Shown here one piece after another: positions 33,420 to 42,357 of a stretch of DNA of 64,000 bases. Location of the stretch: the NCBI GenBank assembly GCA_020632695.1, contig JACKFB010000005.1, forward strand, positions 310,001 through 374,000. The letters are read 5' to 3'. Position numbers and translations under genes: made by a program. How positions within the stretch are numbered: the stretch's first letter is position 1; each line of letters begins with the position of its first letter. The stretch comes from Deltaproteobacteria bacterium. Lineage in GTDB: Bacteria; Myxococcota_A; UBA9042; PHBI01; JACKFB01. Under the pieces are notes generated by a model, which was given only the letters and a program-made list of their open reading frames with translations, was not told the origin of the DNA and did not search any database.

Positions 33420-34405
33420 ACCCCGGCGCGGGCGGCCGGCGGCGCTTCCGCTACGCGCCCACGCCGACGCGCGAGCTGCACGTGGGCAACGGCCTCGCCG
33501 CCCTCGTCGGGTGGGCGGCCGCGCGGCGGGCCGGCGGCGACTTCATCCTGCGCATCGAGGACATCGACCGCACGCGCTGCAAGCCTGCGCTGCGCGACGC
33601 GGCGATGCGGGAGCTGCGCTGGTTGGGGGTCGAGTGGGACGAGGGCCCGGACGTCGGTGGTCCCGCCGCGCCCTACGAGCAGTCGCAGCGTCTCGCGCAG
33701 TACGATGACGCGCTGGCGCGGCTCGAGGCGGCCGGCCGGAGCTACGCCTGCCGCTGCAGCCGGGCCGACGTGCGCGCCGCCATGCGGGCGCCGCACCTGC
33801 ACGAGGGCGGCGAGCTGCCCTACGCCGGCACCTGCCGACCGCAGGCCGGCGACCCGGGAGTCGCCCTGCTGCCCGGACGAGGCGGCTACAGGCTCGACGT
33901 CGTCTCCCTGGGCGCAGACGCCATCGTCACCGTCCGGGACGGCTGGCTCGGCGTCACGACCGAGGACGTGCGCACGACCTGCGGCGACTTCCTGCTGGGT
34001 CGACCGGGTGCGCCGACCTATCAGCTCGCCGCGGTCACCGACGACCTCGCGATGGGCGTGACCGACGTCGTGCGAGGGCGGGATCTCGCCGGCTCGACCG
34101 CGCGCCAGATCCTGCTCTGCCGAGCACTCGGCGCCGAGCCGCCGCGCCACGCCCACCACCCGCTGCTGGTGGACGCCGAGGGTCAGAAGCTCTCGAAACG
34201 CCACCGGGCGCTGACGTTGGCCGGCCTGCGCGCGTCGGGGGTGGCGCCGGAGAGGCTGCGCGCGCGACTGGGCGCCGCGATCGGCCTGTGGCGGGACGAC
34301 CTCGCCGCCGCTGCCCCGGCCGACTTCATCGACGCCCTGCCCGAGCTGGATCCTCGCGACGCTGCCGAGGAGGCCCACTGGCACGACGGCCGCTGGGTCC
34401 TCTGA
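33416..34405 (+). CDS. gluQ: Glutamyl-Q tRNA(Asp) synthetase
   Basis: 329 residues; truncated glutamyl-tRNA synthetase paralogue without anticodon-binding domain, which attaches glutamate to queuosine in tRNA(Asp). The class I HIGH-like motif is PTPTRELHVGN, the glutamate pocket FILRIEDIDRTR, and the KMSKS motif KLSKRH. The zinc site Cys-x-Cys...Tyr-x3-Cys typical of GluQRS is seen in ACRCSRAD and YAGTC. GTG start overlapping the stop of the preceding lipoprotein gene (GTGA). The substrate tRNA requires queuosine; queD lies 11 kb downstream on the same strand. Confidence 0.93.
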   Translation: MNPGAGGRRRFRYAPTPTRELHVGNGLAALVGWAAARRAGGDFILRIEDIDRTRCKPALRDAAMRELRWLGVEWDEGPDVGGPAAPYEQSQRLAQYDDALARLEAAGRSYACRCSRADVRAAMRAPHLHEGGELPYAGTCRPQAGDPGVALLPGRGGYRLDVVSLGADAIVTVRDGWLGVTTEDVRTTCGDFLLGRPGAPTYQLAAVTDDLAMGVTDVVRGRDLAGSTARQILLCRALGAEPPRHAHHPLLVDAEGQKLSKRHRALTLAGLRASGVAPERLRARLGAAIGLWRDDLAAAAPADFIDALPELDPRDAAEEAHWHDGRWVL

Positions 34406-34529
34406 CGGGGCGTGCGGCCGGGCGACGCGACGCTTGGCGTGGAGGCCCCGCCCTGCGACGATGTGCAGCGCGACGGACGGCGGCGCCACATCGCCGCGCG
34501 CCGCACGTCGCGACTCAGGAGCTGGGTCC

Positions 34530-35510
34530 ATGCGGGTCTTCGTCACCGGCGCGACGGGCTTCGTCGGCAGCCACATCGTCCGCGAGCTGCTCGACGGAGG
34601 CCACCAGGTCCGCGCGATGGTCCGCGCGCAGAGTGACACGGCCGATCTCGAGCGTCTGGGCATCGAGCGCGTCGAGGCGCGGCTGAGCGACGAGCCGAGC
34701 CTGCGGGCAGCGCTCTCGGGCTCGGAGGCGGTGGTCCATGTCGCCGGGGTGATCAAGGCGCGCACGGACGCCGAGATGCTCGACGTCAACGCCAGCGGCA
34801 CCTGGAGGCTCGGCCGCGCGGCGCTGGCGGCCTGCCCCGGGCTGCGGCGCTTCGTCTACATCTCCTCGATGGCCGCCGCCGGCCCCGGACCGGCCGACCT
34901 GCGCCCCCTCCGCGAAGACGATCCGCCGCACCCGGTGAGCCTCTACGGGCGCTCGAAGCGCCTCGGCGAGCAGCACCTGCTCGCGCTGGCCGACCGGCTG
35001 CCGGTGACCGTCATCCGGCCGCCCGTGGTCTACGGCCCGCGCGACCGGGAGTTCCTGGAGGTGTTCCGTTTCGTGCGCGCCCGCGTGATGCCCGTCCGCA
35101 GCAGGCGGGGTCGCGTCTCCCTGATCTACGTCACCGATCTGGCGCGGGCGGTCTCGCTGGCGCTGACCACCGAGCACGCGAGCGGGAGCGTCTTCTTCGT
35201 GGAGGACGGCCGGGCCTGGAGCTGGGCCGCCCTTGGCCGGGCCATCGGCGAGGGGGTCGGGACCCGCCCGCGCACGGTGCGCATCCCCGACTGGACCTTC
35301 AGCGTCGCCGCGCGCGCGTCCGCGACCTATGGCCGGCTCCGCGGGCGCGCGGTGATGTTCACGCCCGACAAACTGGCCGAGCTGCGGCAGGTCAACTGGG
35401 CCTGCTCTTCGGACGCGATCCGCGAGGCGCTGGGGTGGCGGCCCGAGACGCCGCTCTCCGATGGCGCCCGCCGCACCGCGGACTGGTACCGGCAGGCGGG
35501 GTGGCTCTGA
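34530..35510 (+). CDS. NAD-dependent epimerase/dehydratase (extended SDR)
   Basis: 326 residues. N-terminal Rossmann motif MRVFVTGATGFVGSHIV, then VVHVAGVIKA, YISSMAA, and the catalytic YGRSKRLGE (Tyr-x3-Lys). VIRPPVVYGPRD is the usual extended-SDR signature. Members act on nucleotide sugars, sterols or flavonoid-like ketones; the substrate is undetermined. AGGAG lies nine bases before the ATG. No operon partner is obvious. Confidence 0.9.
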   Translation: MRVFVTGATGFVGSHIVRELLDGGHQVRAMVRAQSDTADLERLGIERVEARLSDEPSLRAALSGSEAVVHVAGVIKARTDAEMLDVNASGTWRLGRAALAACPGLRRFVYISSMAAAGPGPADLRPLREDDPPHPVSLYGRSKRLGEQHLLALADRLPVTVIRPPVVYGPRDREFLEVFRFVRARVMPVRSRRGRVSLIYVTDLARAVSLALTTEHASGSVFFVEDGRAWSWAALGRAIGEGVGTRPRTVRIPDWTFSVAARASATYGRLRGRAVMFTPDKLAELRQVNWACSSDAIREALGWRPETPLSDGARRTADWYRQAGWL

Positions 35511-35636
35511 CCCCGTGAGGGATGTTCCCATGTTCTCGGCCCCCGCCCCGGGCCGGGGCGCCCTGAGCGGGCCACGCAGCCGCCCCCGCGCCGCCCGCCC
35601 GGCCGGCCTCTCCTCTACGCTTTCCCGCGACCATCC

Positions 35637-37538
35637 ATGCCGATCCCACTCGAGCACGCGACCGACCAGCTCCTGGCGCCCGACCGGCGCCCGGTCCTGC
35701 TGCCCTCGGACGAGGGCGGCGGACCGTCCCCCTCGCTCACCGTCTGGCTGGCCGTCTTCGTGCTGGCCGCGGCCGTCATCGGCGGCGCGGTGTACCAGCA
35801 GCTCTGGGTCGACGTCGGGGGAGAGGTGGCGCGGCTGGTGCCGGCCTCCGCGCCGGTCTACGTCAAGATGCCCTCCCCCTTCGAGCAGCTCGAGCGCGCC
35901 CTGGCCCTCGATCGCTTCGCCGCACCCGAGGAGCTGCGCCACACCGCGCAGACCTCGGGGCCGCTGGCCGACGGTGCCGTGGGCGCGCTCGCCGGCGTCC
36001 CGCTGCCCGCCCTGCGGCGCCTGCTGGTGAGCGCCGACGCCGTGCGGCTGGTCACCCAACCGAGCCCACGGGGGACCTCCGCCCTGCTCTTCTTCGAGAT
36101 CCCGGGCGAGCGCGAGCGGCGGGTGCTGCGCAGCCAGCTCGCGCCGCTGCTGGCGACGACGGGCCGGACCATGGGCCACCCGATCGAGAGCTTCCTCGCC
36201 GACGGCGGCCCGCTGCCGTGGACGGACGACGCCCTGCGAGCTCGCCTGGTCGAGCTCGAGCCCCACATCGTCCTGGGCTTCGGGCCCGAGGACGGTGTCG
36301 AGGAGCTGATACAGGCGCGGGTGACCGGCCGCAGCCAGCCGGTCGCGAGGCGCGAGGGCTTCGACGTGGAGTCCGACGAGGTGCCGGTGCCGCTCCGGGC
36401 CGCCCTCGACCCGGCCTGGGCCGCCGACGTCGCGAGACCGCTGGTCGAGCGCGTGGTCGCCGATCCCATCGGCTTCCGCCTGTCGGTGGTGGACCGCGTC
36501 GGCTCCATCGCCATCAGCGACGACTTCGTCGGCTCGGAGGAGCGGGTCTCCGTGCGCCTCACCACCCGCGCCGACGCCGTCACCGAGGCCCACCGGCCGG
36601 CCCTCCGTGGCGCGACCCACCCGCTGCTGCGCGGCCTGCCGGCGCGCCCTCGCCTCGCCGTCGGCGTGTCGCTGGCCTCGTTGGACGCGGGGCTGGGTGC
36701 CATGGCCGAGCTGCTGCCAGCCGCCGCGGCCCTGCTCGCCGACGCGGAGGGGCCGGGCGAGCGCTCGCTGATCGCACGCTTCGCCAGCGCGACCTCGACG
36801 GCCGCCTCCTCCAACCTGGACAGGACCATGGGCGGCGAGGTCGTCCTCTTCCTTCCCGCGGACGATCCGAGCCCGCTCGCGTGGCGGCTGGCCGTCTCGG
36901 TGGACGACAGCGCCGCCGCCGAGGGGGTGCTGGAGTCCATGGTCGCCGCCGTGCTGGGGCCCGAGTGGCGCTACGGCACCGTGTTCGGCGAGGGGGCCGC
37001 CTGGCACGTCGCCGAGCGTGACCACCCCCCGGCCGACGCACCGACCGAGCGTGTGGTGTGGCGCGTCCTCGACCGGGTCGCCGTGTTCGCTCCCGACGTC
37101 GCGGCGCTGGAGTCCATCGCGGCCTGGTCACGCGACGGGGGGGCGGCGATCCCCGTCGTCGAGCGTGCCCTCCGCGCCCTGCCCTCCCGCGCGCCCGTCG
37201 TCGTGCTCGCCGACGTCCCCACCGTCGCGCGGGCGAGCCCCCCGGGCCTCGACGTGGTCACCTCCCGCCTGCGCCAGGACTTCCTCTTCAGCGCCGCCGT
37301 CCGGCTGGCACCCGACACCCTCGAGCTGGTCACCAACACCGGCGCCTTCACCGCCCTGGCCGCCCTGGCCGCCACCGACCACGGCACCCTCGAGACCCTC
37401 GGCGCGAGCGACCTCAGCCCCTCGTGCACCGGCGTGCTCCAGTGGCTGTGCCGCACCCGCCCGCTGGCCTTCCTCTGCGAGCCCTTCGGCCCGGGCAACC
37501 GCGCCCGCCTGGCCGCCGCCTGCGCCCGGGCGCGCTGA
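35637..37538 (+). CDS. Membrane-anchored unknown protein, DUF3352-like
   Basis: 633 residues. A single membrane helix near residues 33-55 (LTVWLAVFVLAAAVIGGAVY) after a short cytoplasmic tail; the rest is predicted extracytoplasmic, with repeated ALxxLP-type alternating helices and strands (VPASAPVYVKMPSPFEQLER; LVTQPSPRGTSALLFFEIPG; GEVVLFLPADDPSPLAWRLA). This resembles the DUF3352 class, in which each half starts with a statement of the form VPADAxxYV. No catalytic motif and no lipobox. A separate ORF, 126 bases from its neighbours on both sides. Confidence 0.7.
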   Translation: MPIPLEHATDQLLAPDRRPVLLPSDEGGGPSPSLTVWLAVFVLAAAVIGGAVYQQLWVDVGGEVARLVPASAPVYVKMPSPFEQLERALALDRFAAPEELRHTAQTSGPLADGAVGALAGVPLPALRRLLVSADAVRLVTQPSPRGTSALLFFEIPGERERRVLRSQLAPLLATTGRTMGHPIESFLADGGPLPWTDDALRARLVELEPHIVLGFGPEDGVEELIQARVTGRSQPVARREGFDVESDEVPVPLRAALDPAWAADVARPLVERVVADPIGFRLSVVDRVGSIAISDDFVGSEERVSVRLTTRADAVTEAHRPALRGATHPLLRGLPARPRLAVGVSLASLDAGLGAMAELLPAAAALLADAEGPGERSLIARFASATSTAASSNLDRTMGGEVVLFLPADDPSPLAWRLAVSVDDSAAAEGVLESMVAAVLGPEWRYGTVFGEGAAWHVAERDHPPADAPTERVVWRVLDRVAVFAPDVAALESIAAWSRDGGAAIPVVERALRALPSRAPVVVLADVPTVARASPPGLDVVTSRLRQDFLFSAAVRLAPDTLELVTNTGAFTALAALAATDHGTLETLGASDLSPSCTGVLQWLCRTRPLAFLCEPFGPGNRARLAAACARAR

Positions 37539-37664
37539 GGTCGCGAGGCGCGCCGACTCCCCCCGACGCGCGAGCGCCCCCTCGGGCTGCCAGCCCCGGC
37601 CGGGGAACAGGCCCCCGCCCCTCGGGCACGATTCCAGGTTGCAAGCGCTCCTCCCGGGGGTTAC

Positions 37665-40600
37665 ATGCCGTGCATGGCCTGCCCCGTGTGCCACGTGTCG
37701 CTGACCGACGACGCGCGCTACTGCTGGGAGTGCGGCGCCCCGCAGCCCGACCTCCACGGTCCCGCTGCGAGGCTCGAGCACGCCTCAGCGGTCTGCGTGC
37801 ATGTGGTCGTGGGCGGCGACGCCGGGCCCTTCCACGGCGAGGACGCGGCAGGCGCGCACGAGCTGCATGCGCTCGTGGAGGCCATCGTCACCATCTTCCT
37901 CGAGCGCGGCGCCCAGCGGGTGCAGGCCGACGTCGAGGTGGCGGACGGCGCCTTCGTGGTGCTGCGCCCGACGGCGGCCACGCCCCAGGATCTGCTCGAG
38001 GCGGCGATGCACGCCGCCACACGCGCCCGCGCGCTCGTGCGCCAGCAGGCGAGCCGCGCCTGGGCCGAGGCGGGCATCCCGGTGGAGCTGCGCGTGGGCA
38101 TCAGCTCCGGGCTGCTCTGCCTGACCGAGTCGGGCGACGCCGTCGGTCGCGGCCTCCCCTTCGCCATGGCGGCGCGGCTGGCCGGCAGCGCAGGCCCCGA
38201 CGACATCCTGCTGGACGAGGCCACGGCCATCGCGGTCGGTGGCCGGGTCGCGCTGGTGGCCGAGGATCCGCTCTCGGAGGCGAACGGCGCGCTGTGCATC
38301 CCCGTCTGGCGCCTCGACGTCGAGTCCCTGCCCATGACGATGCCACCGCGGCAGCTGTTGGGCGATCGCTCCTCTCGCCAGCTCATCGGCCGCGAAGCCG
38401 AGGTCACCGAGCTCCGCCGTCAGTTCCGCGGCGTGGTCCGCGACGGCCGACTGCGCCGCGTGCTGGTCACCGGCGCGCCCGGGAGCGGCCGCACCCGGCT
38501 CATCCGCGAGGTGGTCGACCAGCTCCGCGGCTCCCACACCGATCTCCGGGTCGCGGAGGTCTCGCTGCACGGGCGCGACGTGCCGGGAGCGCCCTTCGGG
38601 GTGCTGGGCGGCCTGGTCTCGTCGGCGCTCCTGCTGGAGCTGGCCACCGACGAGGACGAACGGCAGCGGCGGCTGGACGCGGAGCTCGACGCCCTGGCGG
38701 AGACCTCGCCCGAGCTCGACGATCCCTTCCTCCGCGCCCGCCTGTGCCAGCTCGCCGCGCTGACCACCGACGCCGAGGGGATCCCCGCCGACCCGGAGCA
38801 CGCGAGCGCCTCCGCGTACGGAGCCACCCTCTCGCTGCTGTCGGCCCTGGCGAACCGGCGCCCGCTGCTCATCGTGGCCGAGAACGTCGGCGCCGGCACC
38901 CCGGACCAGCGACAGGCGCTGCTGCGACTGGCCGACGGCCTGCGGGAGCGCTCGGCGATGCTGGTGATGAGCACGCCGCTGCTGCCCGGCGACGAGCAGG
39001 CCTGGCCACCGCCCGACGCCGTCGACCACTCCGTCGCGCTCGGGCCGCTTTCCCCCGAGGCCGGGCGCGTGCTGCTGGATCAGGTGCTGGGTCGCCGCGA
39101 CGCGCTGCCTCGCGAGGTCGCCGACGAGATCGTCGCGCACACCGGCGGCGTCCCGCTCTTCATCGAGGAGGCCCTGAGCTCGCTCATCGAGGTCGGGCTG
39201 CTCGTCGAGGTGCCGAGCACCGGCGCCTGGCGCCTCTCCACCGGCCAGCTCCCGGACGGCTTCCCCCAGAGCCTGACCGCGCTGATGCAGGCGCGCCTCG
39301 ACCAGATGCCCGAGCTCGAGGCCGAGGTGCTCCGCTCGGCCTCCGTGGTCGGCGAGCGCTTCTGGAGCGGCCTCATCGCCGAGCTCGGCGAGCCGCAGGC
39401 GGCCCTGCATCTGCGCCGACTGCAGGAGCGTGGCCTCATCACCCGCGACTACTCCGACCCCCTGCCAGGGCAGAGCGGCTTCAGGTTCGCGCACCGCGCG
39501 GCGCGAGCCATCGTGCGCGCAGAGGTCCCCGAATCGCGCGCCCGCCTCGTCCACACGCAGGTCGCGCGCTGGCTGGCCCGGAACGCGGGCGACCGCTTCC
39601 ACCCCTGGCTCGCCGTCATCGCCTGGCACTTCGGAGGGGCGGGCGATGAGGCGCGGGCGGCCTCCTACCACGTCGAGGCGGGGCGGTGGGCCCGCTCGCG
39701 AGGCGACCTGGGACAGGCCCTCGACCAGTTCGAGCGCGCGGCGCGCCTGGCGCCCAACGACGACGCCCGGATGGAGGCCGCCCTGGATCTCGCCGAGGTC
39801 CGGGTGATGAGCGGCCGCCACCGGGAGGCCCAGGAGAGCCTGGAGTCGCTCTTCGCATGGGCCAGCGCTCGACGCGACGTGCGCTCGATCGCCCGGTGCC
39901 TGGTCCTGCTGGCGCGGGTGGCGAACGGCCTGGGCCGCCCCGAGGAGGTGGACGCGTTGGCCGAGCGCACGGCCGCGCTGGCCGACGCGCTGGGGCCCTC
40001 CCCGCAACAGGGGGCGCTGCTGCTCGAGCGCGCGCGAGCGGACCGGCAGCGGGGGCGCGACGCCGCGGCCCTGGACAAGGCGACGCAGGTCATGCGCCTG
40101 GCGACGGACGCGGGCGAGCCGCTGCGCAAGGCCCAGGCCGCGGTCGTCGGCGCGCTGGCGATGGTGGACGCGCTCCGCTTCGCAGAGTGCGTGCGTGCTC
40201 TCGACGAGGCCGCAGACCTGGCGCGCGAGGTCCAGCATCCCGGTCTGCGCGCGGCCGTCGCGCTAGGGCGCGGGTGGGCTGCCTGGGGGGCCGGGGACCT
40301 CGACGCGGCGGAGGAGGCGTTCGGCGACGCCATGGCGCGCTCGCGCTGGCTCACCGACGGCGACGTCCCCATCGAGGCCAACTGCGGGCGGGCGCTGGTG
40401 GCTGCCTACCAGGAGCGCTACACCGAGGCCGCCAACCTGGCCGCCAGCGCGCTGGACGAGGCCAGCGCCGCAGGCCGACGGACGCTGGAGGCCTTCGGCC
40501 GGGTGATCATCGGCCACGTCTACGGCAGGGTCGAGACGACCAGGCACCGGCTCAAGGCGCGCGAGCTGAGCGAGGCGGCGATCCGGCACGCCCGCACCGA

Positions 40601-40823
40601 CCGGCGCGCCCACCTGGTCGAGGGGCGCGCGGCGCTGCTGGAGCGCGGGGCGCCGACCCTGTGGAAGGTCATCGCGTCGCTCGCGCTCGCCGAGTACGCG
40701 CTGGCGGTGGACCCCGACGACGAGGCCGGCCGCAGCGCCGCGGAGGACGCGCGAGCGCTGGTGAGCGCCGGCGCGGAGGGACCCCTGGTCGCCCGAGCGA
40801 ACGACGCCCTCAGCGCGTCGTGA
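37665..40823 (+). CDS. Zinc-ribbon/cyclase-like/AAA-type ATPase-like/TPR signalling protein with degenerate motifs
   Basis: 1052 residues. N-terminal zinc ribbon (CPVC 6-9, CWEC 20-23), then a class III nucleotidyl-cyclase-like domain (~35-225), an ATPase domain of the LuxR/MalT-cyclase type (~245-600) and a C-terminal TPR region (~650-1000). The catalytic sites look eroded: the first metal Asp of the cyclase is absent from AVCVHVVVGG, although VADGAFVVL keeps the second; the P-loop GAPGSGRT (270-277) has Arg in place of Lys; and the Walker B equivalent is LLIVAENV without the Asp. Proteins of this architecture are common in myxobacteria; this copy is probably a binding scaffold. The 3' end overlaps the convergent CAP gene by 14 bases. 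Confidence 0.8.
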   Translation: MPCMACPVCHVSLTDDARYCWECGAPQPDLHGPAARLEHASAVCVHVVVGGDAGPFHGEDAAGAHELHALVEAIVTIFLERGAQRVQADVEVADGAFVVLRPTAATPQDLLEAAMHAATRARALVRQQASRAWAEAGIPVELRVGISSGLLCLTESGDAVGRGLPFAMAARLAGSAGPDDILLDEATAIAVGGRVALVAEDPLSEANGALCIPVWRLDVESLPMTMPPRQLLGDRSSRQLIGREAEVTELRRQFRGVVRDGRLRRVLVTGAPGSGRTRLIREVVDQLRGSHTDLRVAEVSLHGRDVPGAPFGVLGGLVSSALLLELATDEDERQRRLDAELDALAETSPELDDPFLRARLCQLAALTTDAEGIPADPEHASASAYGATLSLLSALANRRPLLIVAENVGAGTPDQRQALLRLADGLRERSAMLVMSTPLLPGDEQAWPPPDAVDHSVALGPLSPEAGRVLLDQVLGRRDALPREVADEIVAHTGGVPLFIEEALSSLIEVGLLVEVPSTGAWRLSTGQLPDGFPQSLTALMQARLDQMPELEAEVLRSASVVGERFWSGLIAELGEPQAALHLRRLQERGLITRDYSDPLPGQSGFRFAHRAARAIVRAEVPESRARLVHTQVARWLARNAGDRFHPWLAVIAWHFGGAGDEARAASYHVEAGRWARSRGDLGQALDQFERAARLAPNDDARMEAALDLAEVRVMSGRHREAQESLESLFAWASARRDVRSIARCLVLLARVANGLGRPEEVDALAERTAALADALGPSPQQGALLLERARADRQRGRDAAALDKATQVMRLATDAGEPLRKAQAAVVGALAMVDALRFAECVRALDEAADLAREVQHPGLRAAVALGRGWAAWGAGDLDAAEEAFGDAMARSRWLTDGDVPIEANCGRALVAAYQERYTEAANLAASALDEASAAGRRTLEAFGRVIIGHVYGRVETTRHRLKARELSEAAIRHARTDRRAHLVEGRAALLERGAPTLWKVIASLALAEYALAVDPDDEAGRSAAEDARALVSAGAEGPLVARANDALSAS

Positions 40824-42198
40824 ACTCCCAGGTCAGCAGCGTGTCCGCGCCGTCGACCTGCCCGTGGAAGGTGACCGTGTATCGCGTACGGGCGGCCAAC
40901 GGCGCGTAGGCGTAGATGGCCCAGGTGCTGGTGAGGTAGGGGTCGTTGTCCGGCGACTGCACCTGCGCGGGCACCGTCTCGCCCGCCGGGTCGCGGAGGC
41001 TGCCCTCGGCGAGGCTGAGCGCGTGGCTGCGCTCGAAGGTCGCGGTGACGATGGGTCCCGACGGATAGCTCTGGCCCGCTGGGAGCGGGGGCTTGGGCGT
41101 CTCCAGCCCGTCCCAGCGGGTGGGCACCTCGGTGGCGCCGCGCACGGGCCACAGCGCCGGCCCGAGATCGGCGCCGCTGCCCGTCGCGCTGACCTGGCCG
41201 TTGATGCTGTCGATGACCTCGGCCCGCGCCTGACCCGCTCGGGCGATGCCGAAACCCCAGCGGACCATGTTCGGATGCACCAGCGGCTCGCGGTGGTAGA
41301 GCGTCTCCATCCAACCGTCCAGCGAGGCCTCGGCGCTGCCGGTGAAGGCCATCACCTCCGACCAGAAGCCCGGGGTGACGCCCTGGGCGACGAGCCGGTC
41401 GCCTGCGCTCGCGCCGGTGTAGCCCTCGGGCCAGGCCGGGTTCTCCTCATGCGGGCTGAGGTGTGCAGCCGAGTACTGAGCCACGTGAGCGACGTAGTAC
41501 TCGGCGTGCGCCTGCGCGGCGGCGTTGATGCCGGCGATCTGTTCGGGCATCGGGAGGCCCACCGCCGCGCGGATGGCGGCGAGGGCGCGGGCCGCCTCGA
41601 TCTGCTCATCGCTGGCGCCCGTCGGCACGGTGGGCTCGGGCACCACCACGTCAGGCGCGGGCCCCGGGCCCTGGTCCCCGCCCCCGAGCGGCCCCGGGTC
41701 GGCGGCGCCGTCCACTCCCACCGGCAGGTCCCCTCCGGTGGACGCGTCGCCTCCGTCGGGCGGCGTGGCGTCGGCCACGAAGTCGGCCTCCCACTCCCCT
41801 TCGGCCACGCAGGCCTCGCCGCCCGGGCAGGCCGTCTCGAAGCGCCAGGTCCCCGACGCCGTGGTGCCGTCCACCACGCCGTCGAGCGCCACGTCGCCGA
41901 GCGCGCCGGAGAAGGAGCCGCCCGAGAGCGCCAGCGCCCCCTCCGGCACGCCCGGTGCGCGCACCAGGCAGAGCGCCACGGCCTCGTTGAGGGGGTGCGG
42001 GATGCGGCACTCGATCCCCGAGAGCCGGAAGTCGGTCAGCGTCTCGCCGGCGATCCGGAACGAGACCGGGGAGCCGACGTAGCGCCCCGACGCGGCCGCC
42101 ACCTGCGCGCCGTCGCCGGGTTCGCAGGCGCCCGAGACCAGCAGCGCGATGGCGACGCCGAGCGCGCGGAGACGAGAGCGGACGAGTCGGCGTGGCAT
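40810..42198 (-). CDS. CAP-domain (SCP/PR-1) lipoprotein
   Basis: 462 residues; signal RLRALGVAIALLVSGAC with lipobox SGAC. An N-terminal beta domain (FRLSGIECRIPHPLN; ETACPGGEACVAEGEWE), an Asp/Gly/Pro linker (~150-185), then a CAP domain: AAAQAHAEYYVAHVAQYS, AHLSPHEENPAWPEGYTG, MAFTGSAEASLDGWMETLY, HPNMVRWGFGIA. CAP proteins are extracellular; bacterial members have unsettled roles. The C-terminal ~100 residues form a Big_5-like domain (TYRYTVTF-type strands, LLTWEFTTR). GGGAGG precedes the ATG; a longer in-frame start is rejected because it would spoil the signal. It is convergent with the cyclase/ATPase-like gene. Confidence 0.85.
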   Translation of the reverse strand: MPRRLVRSRLRALGVAIALLVSGACEPGDGAQVAAASGRYVGSPVSFRIAGETLTDFRLSGIECRIPHPLNEAVALCLVRAPGVPEGALALSGGSFSGALGDVALDGVVDGTTASGTWRFETACPGGEACVAEGEWEADFVADATPPDGGDASTGGDLPVGVDGAADPGPLGGGDQGPGPAPDVVVPEPTVPTGASDEQIEAARALAAIRAAVGLPMPEQIAGINAAAQAHAEYYVAHVAQYSAAHLSPHEENPAWPEGYTGASAGDRLVAQGVTPGFWSEVMAFTGSAEASLDGWMETLYHREPLVHPNMVRWGFGIARAGQARAEVIDSINGQVSATGSGADLGPALWPVRGATEVPTRWDGLETPKPPLPAGQSYPSGPIVTATFERSHALSLAEGSLRDPAGETVPAQVQSPDNDPYLTSTWAIYAYAPLAARTRYTVTFHGQVDGADTLLTWEFTTR

Positions 42199-42357
42199 CG
42201 AGACCTCCCGGGCGAGAGAGGCCGACGCTGCCGCCTTCGCGGATCCAGCGCAAGCCATGGGCAGCTCACGCCGCCGCGGCCAACATCTCTCGGGGGCGTC
42301 CCCCGGGTTCGGAGCGAGGAGGCGTCAGCCGGCCGGCAGCCACCCTGGCGGACCCTG

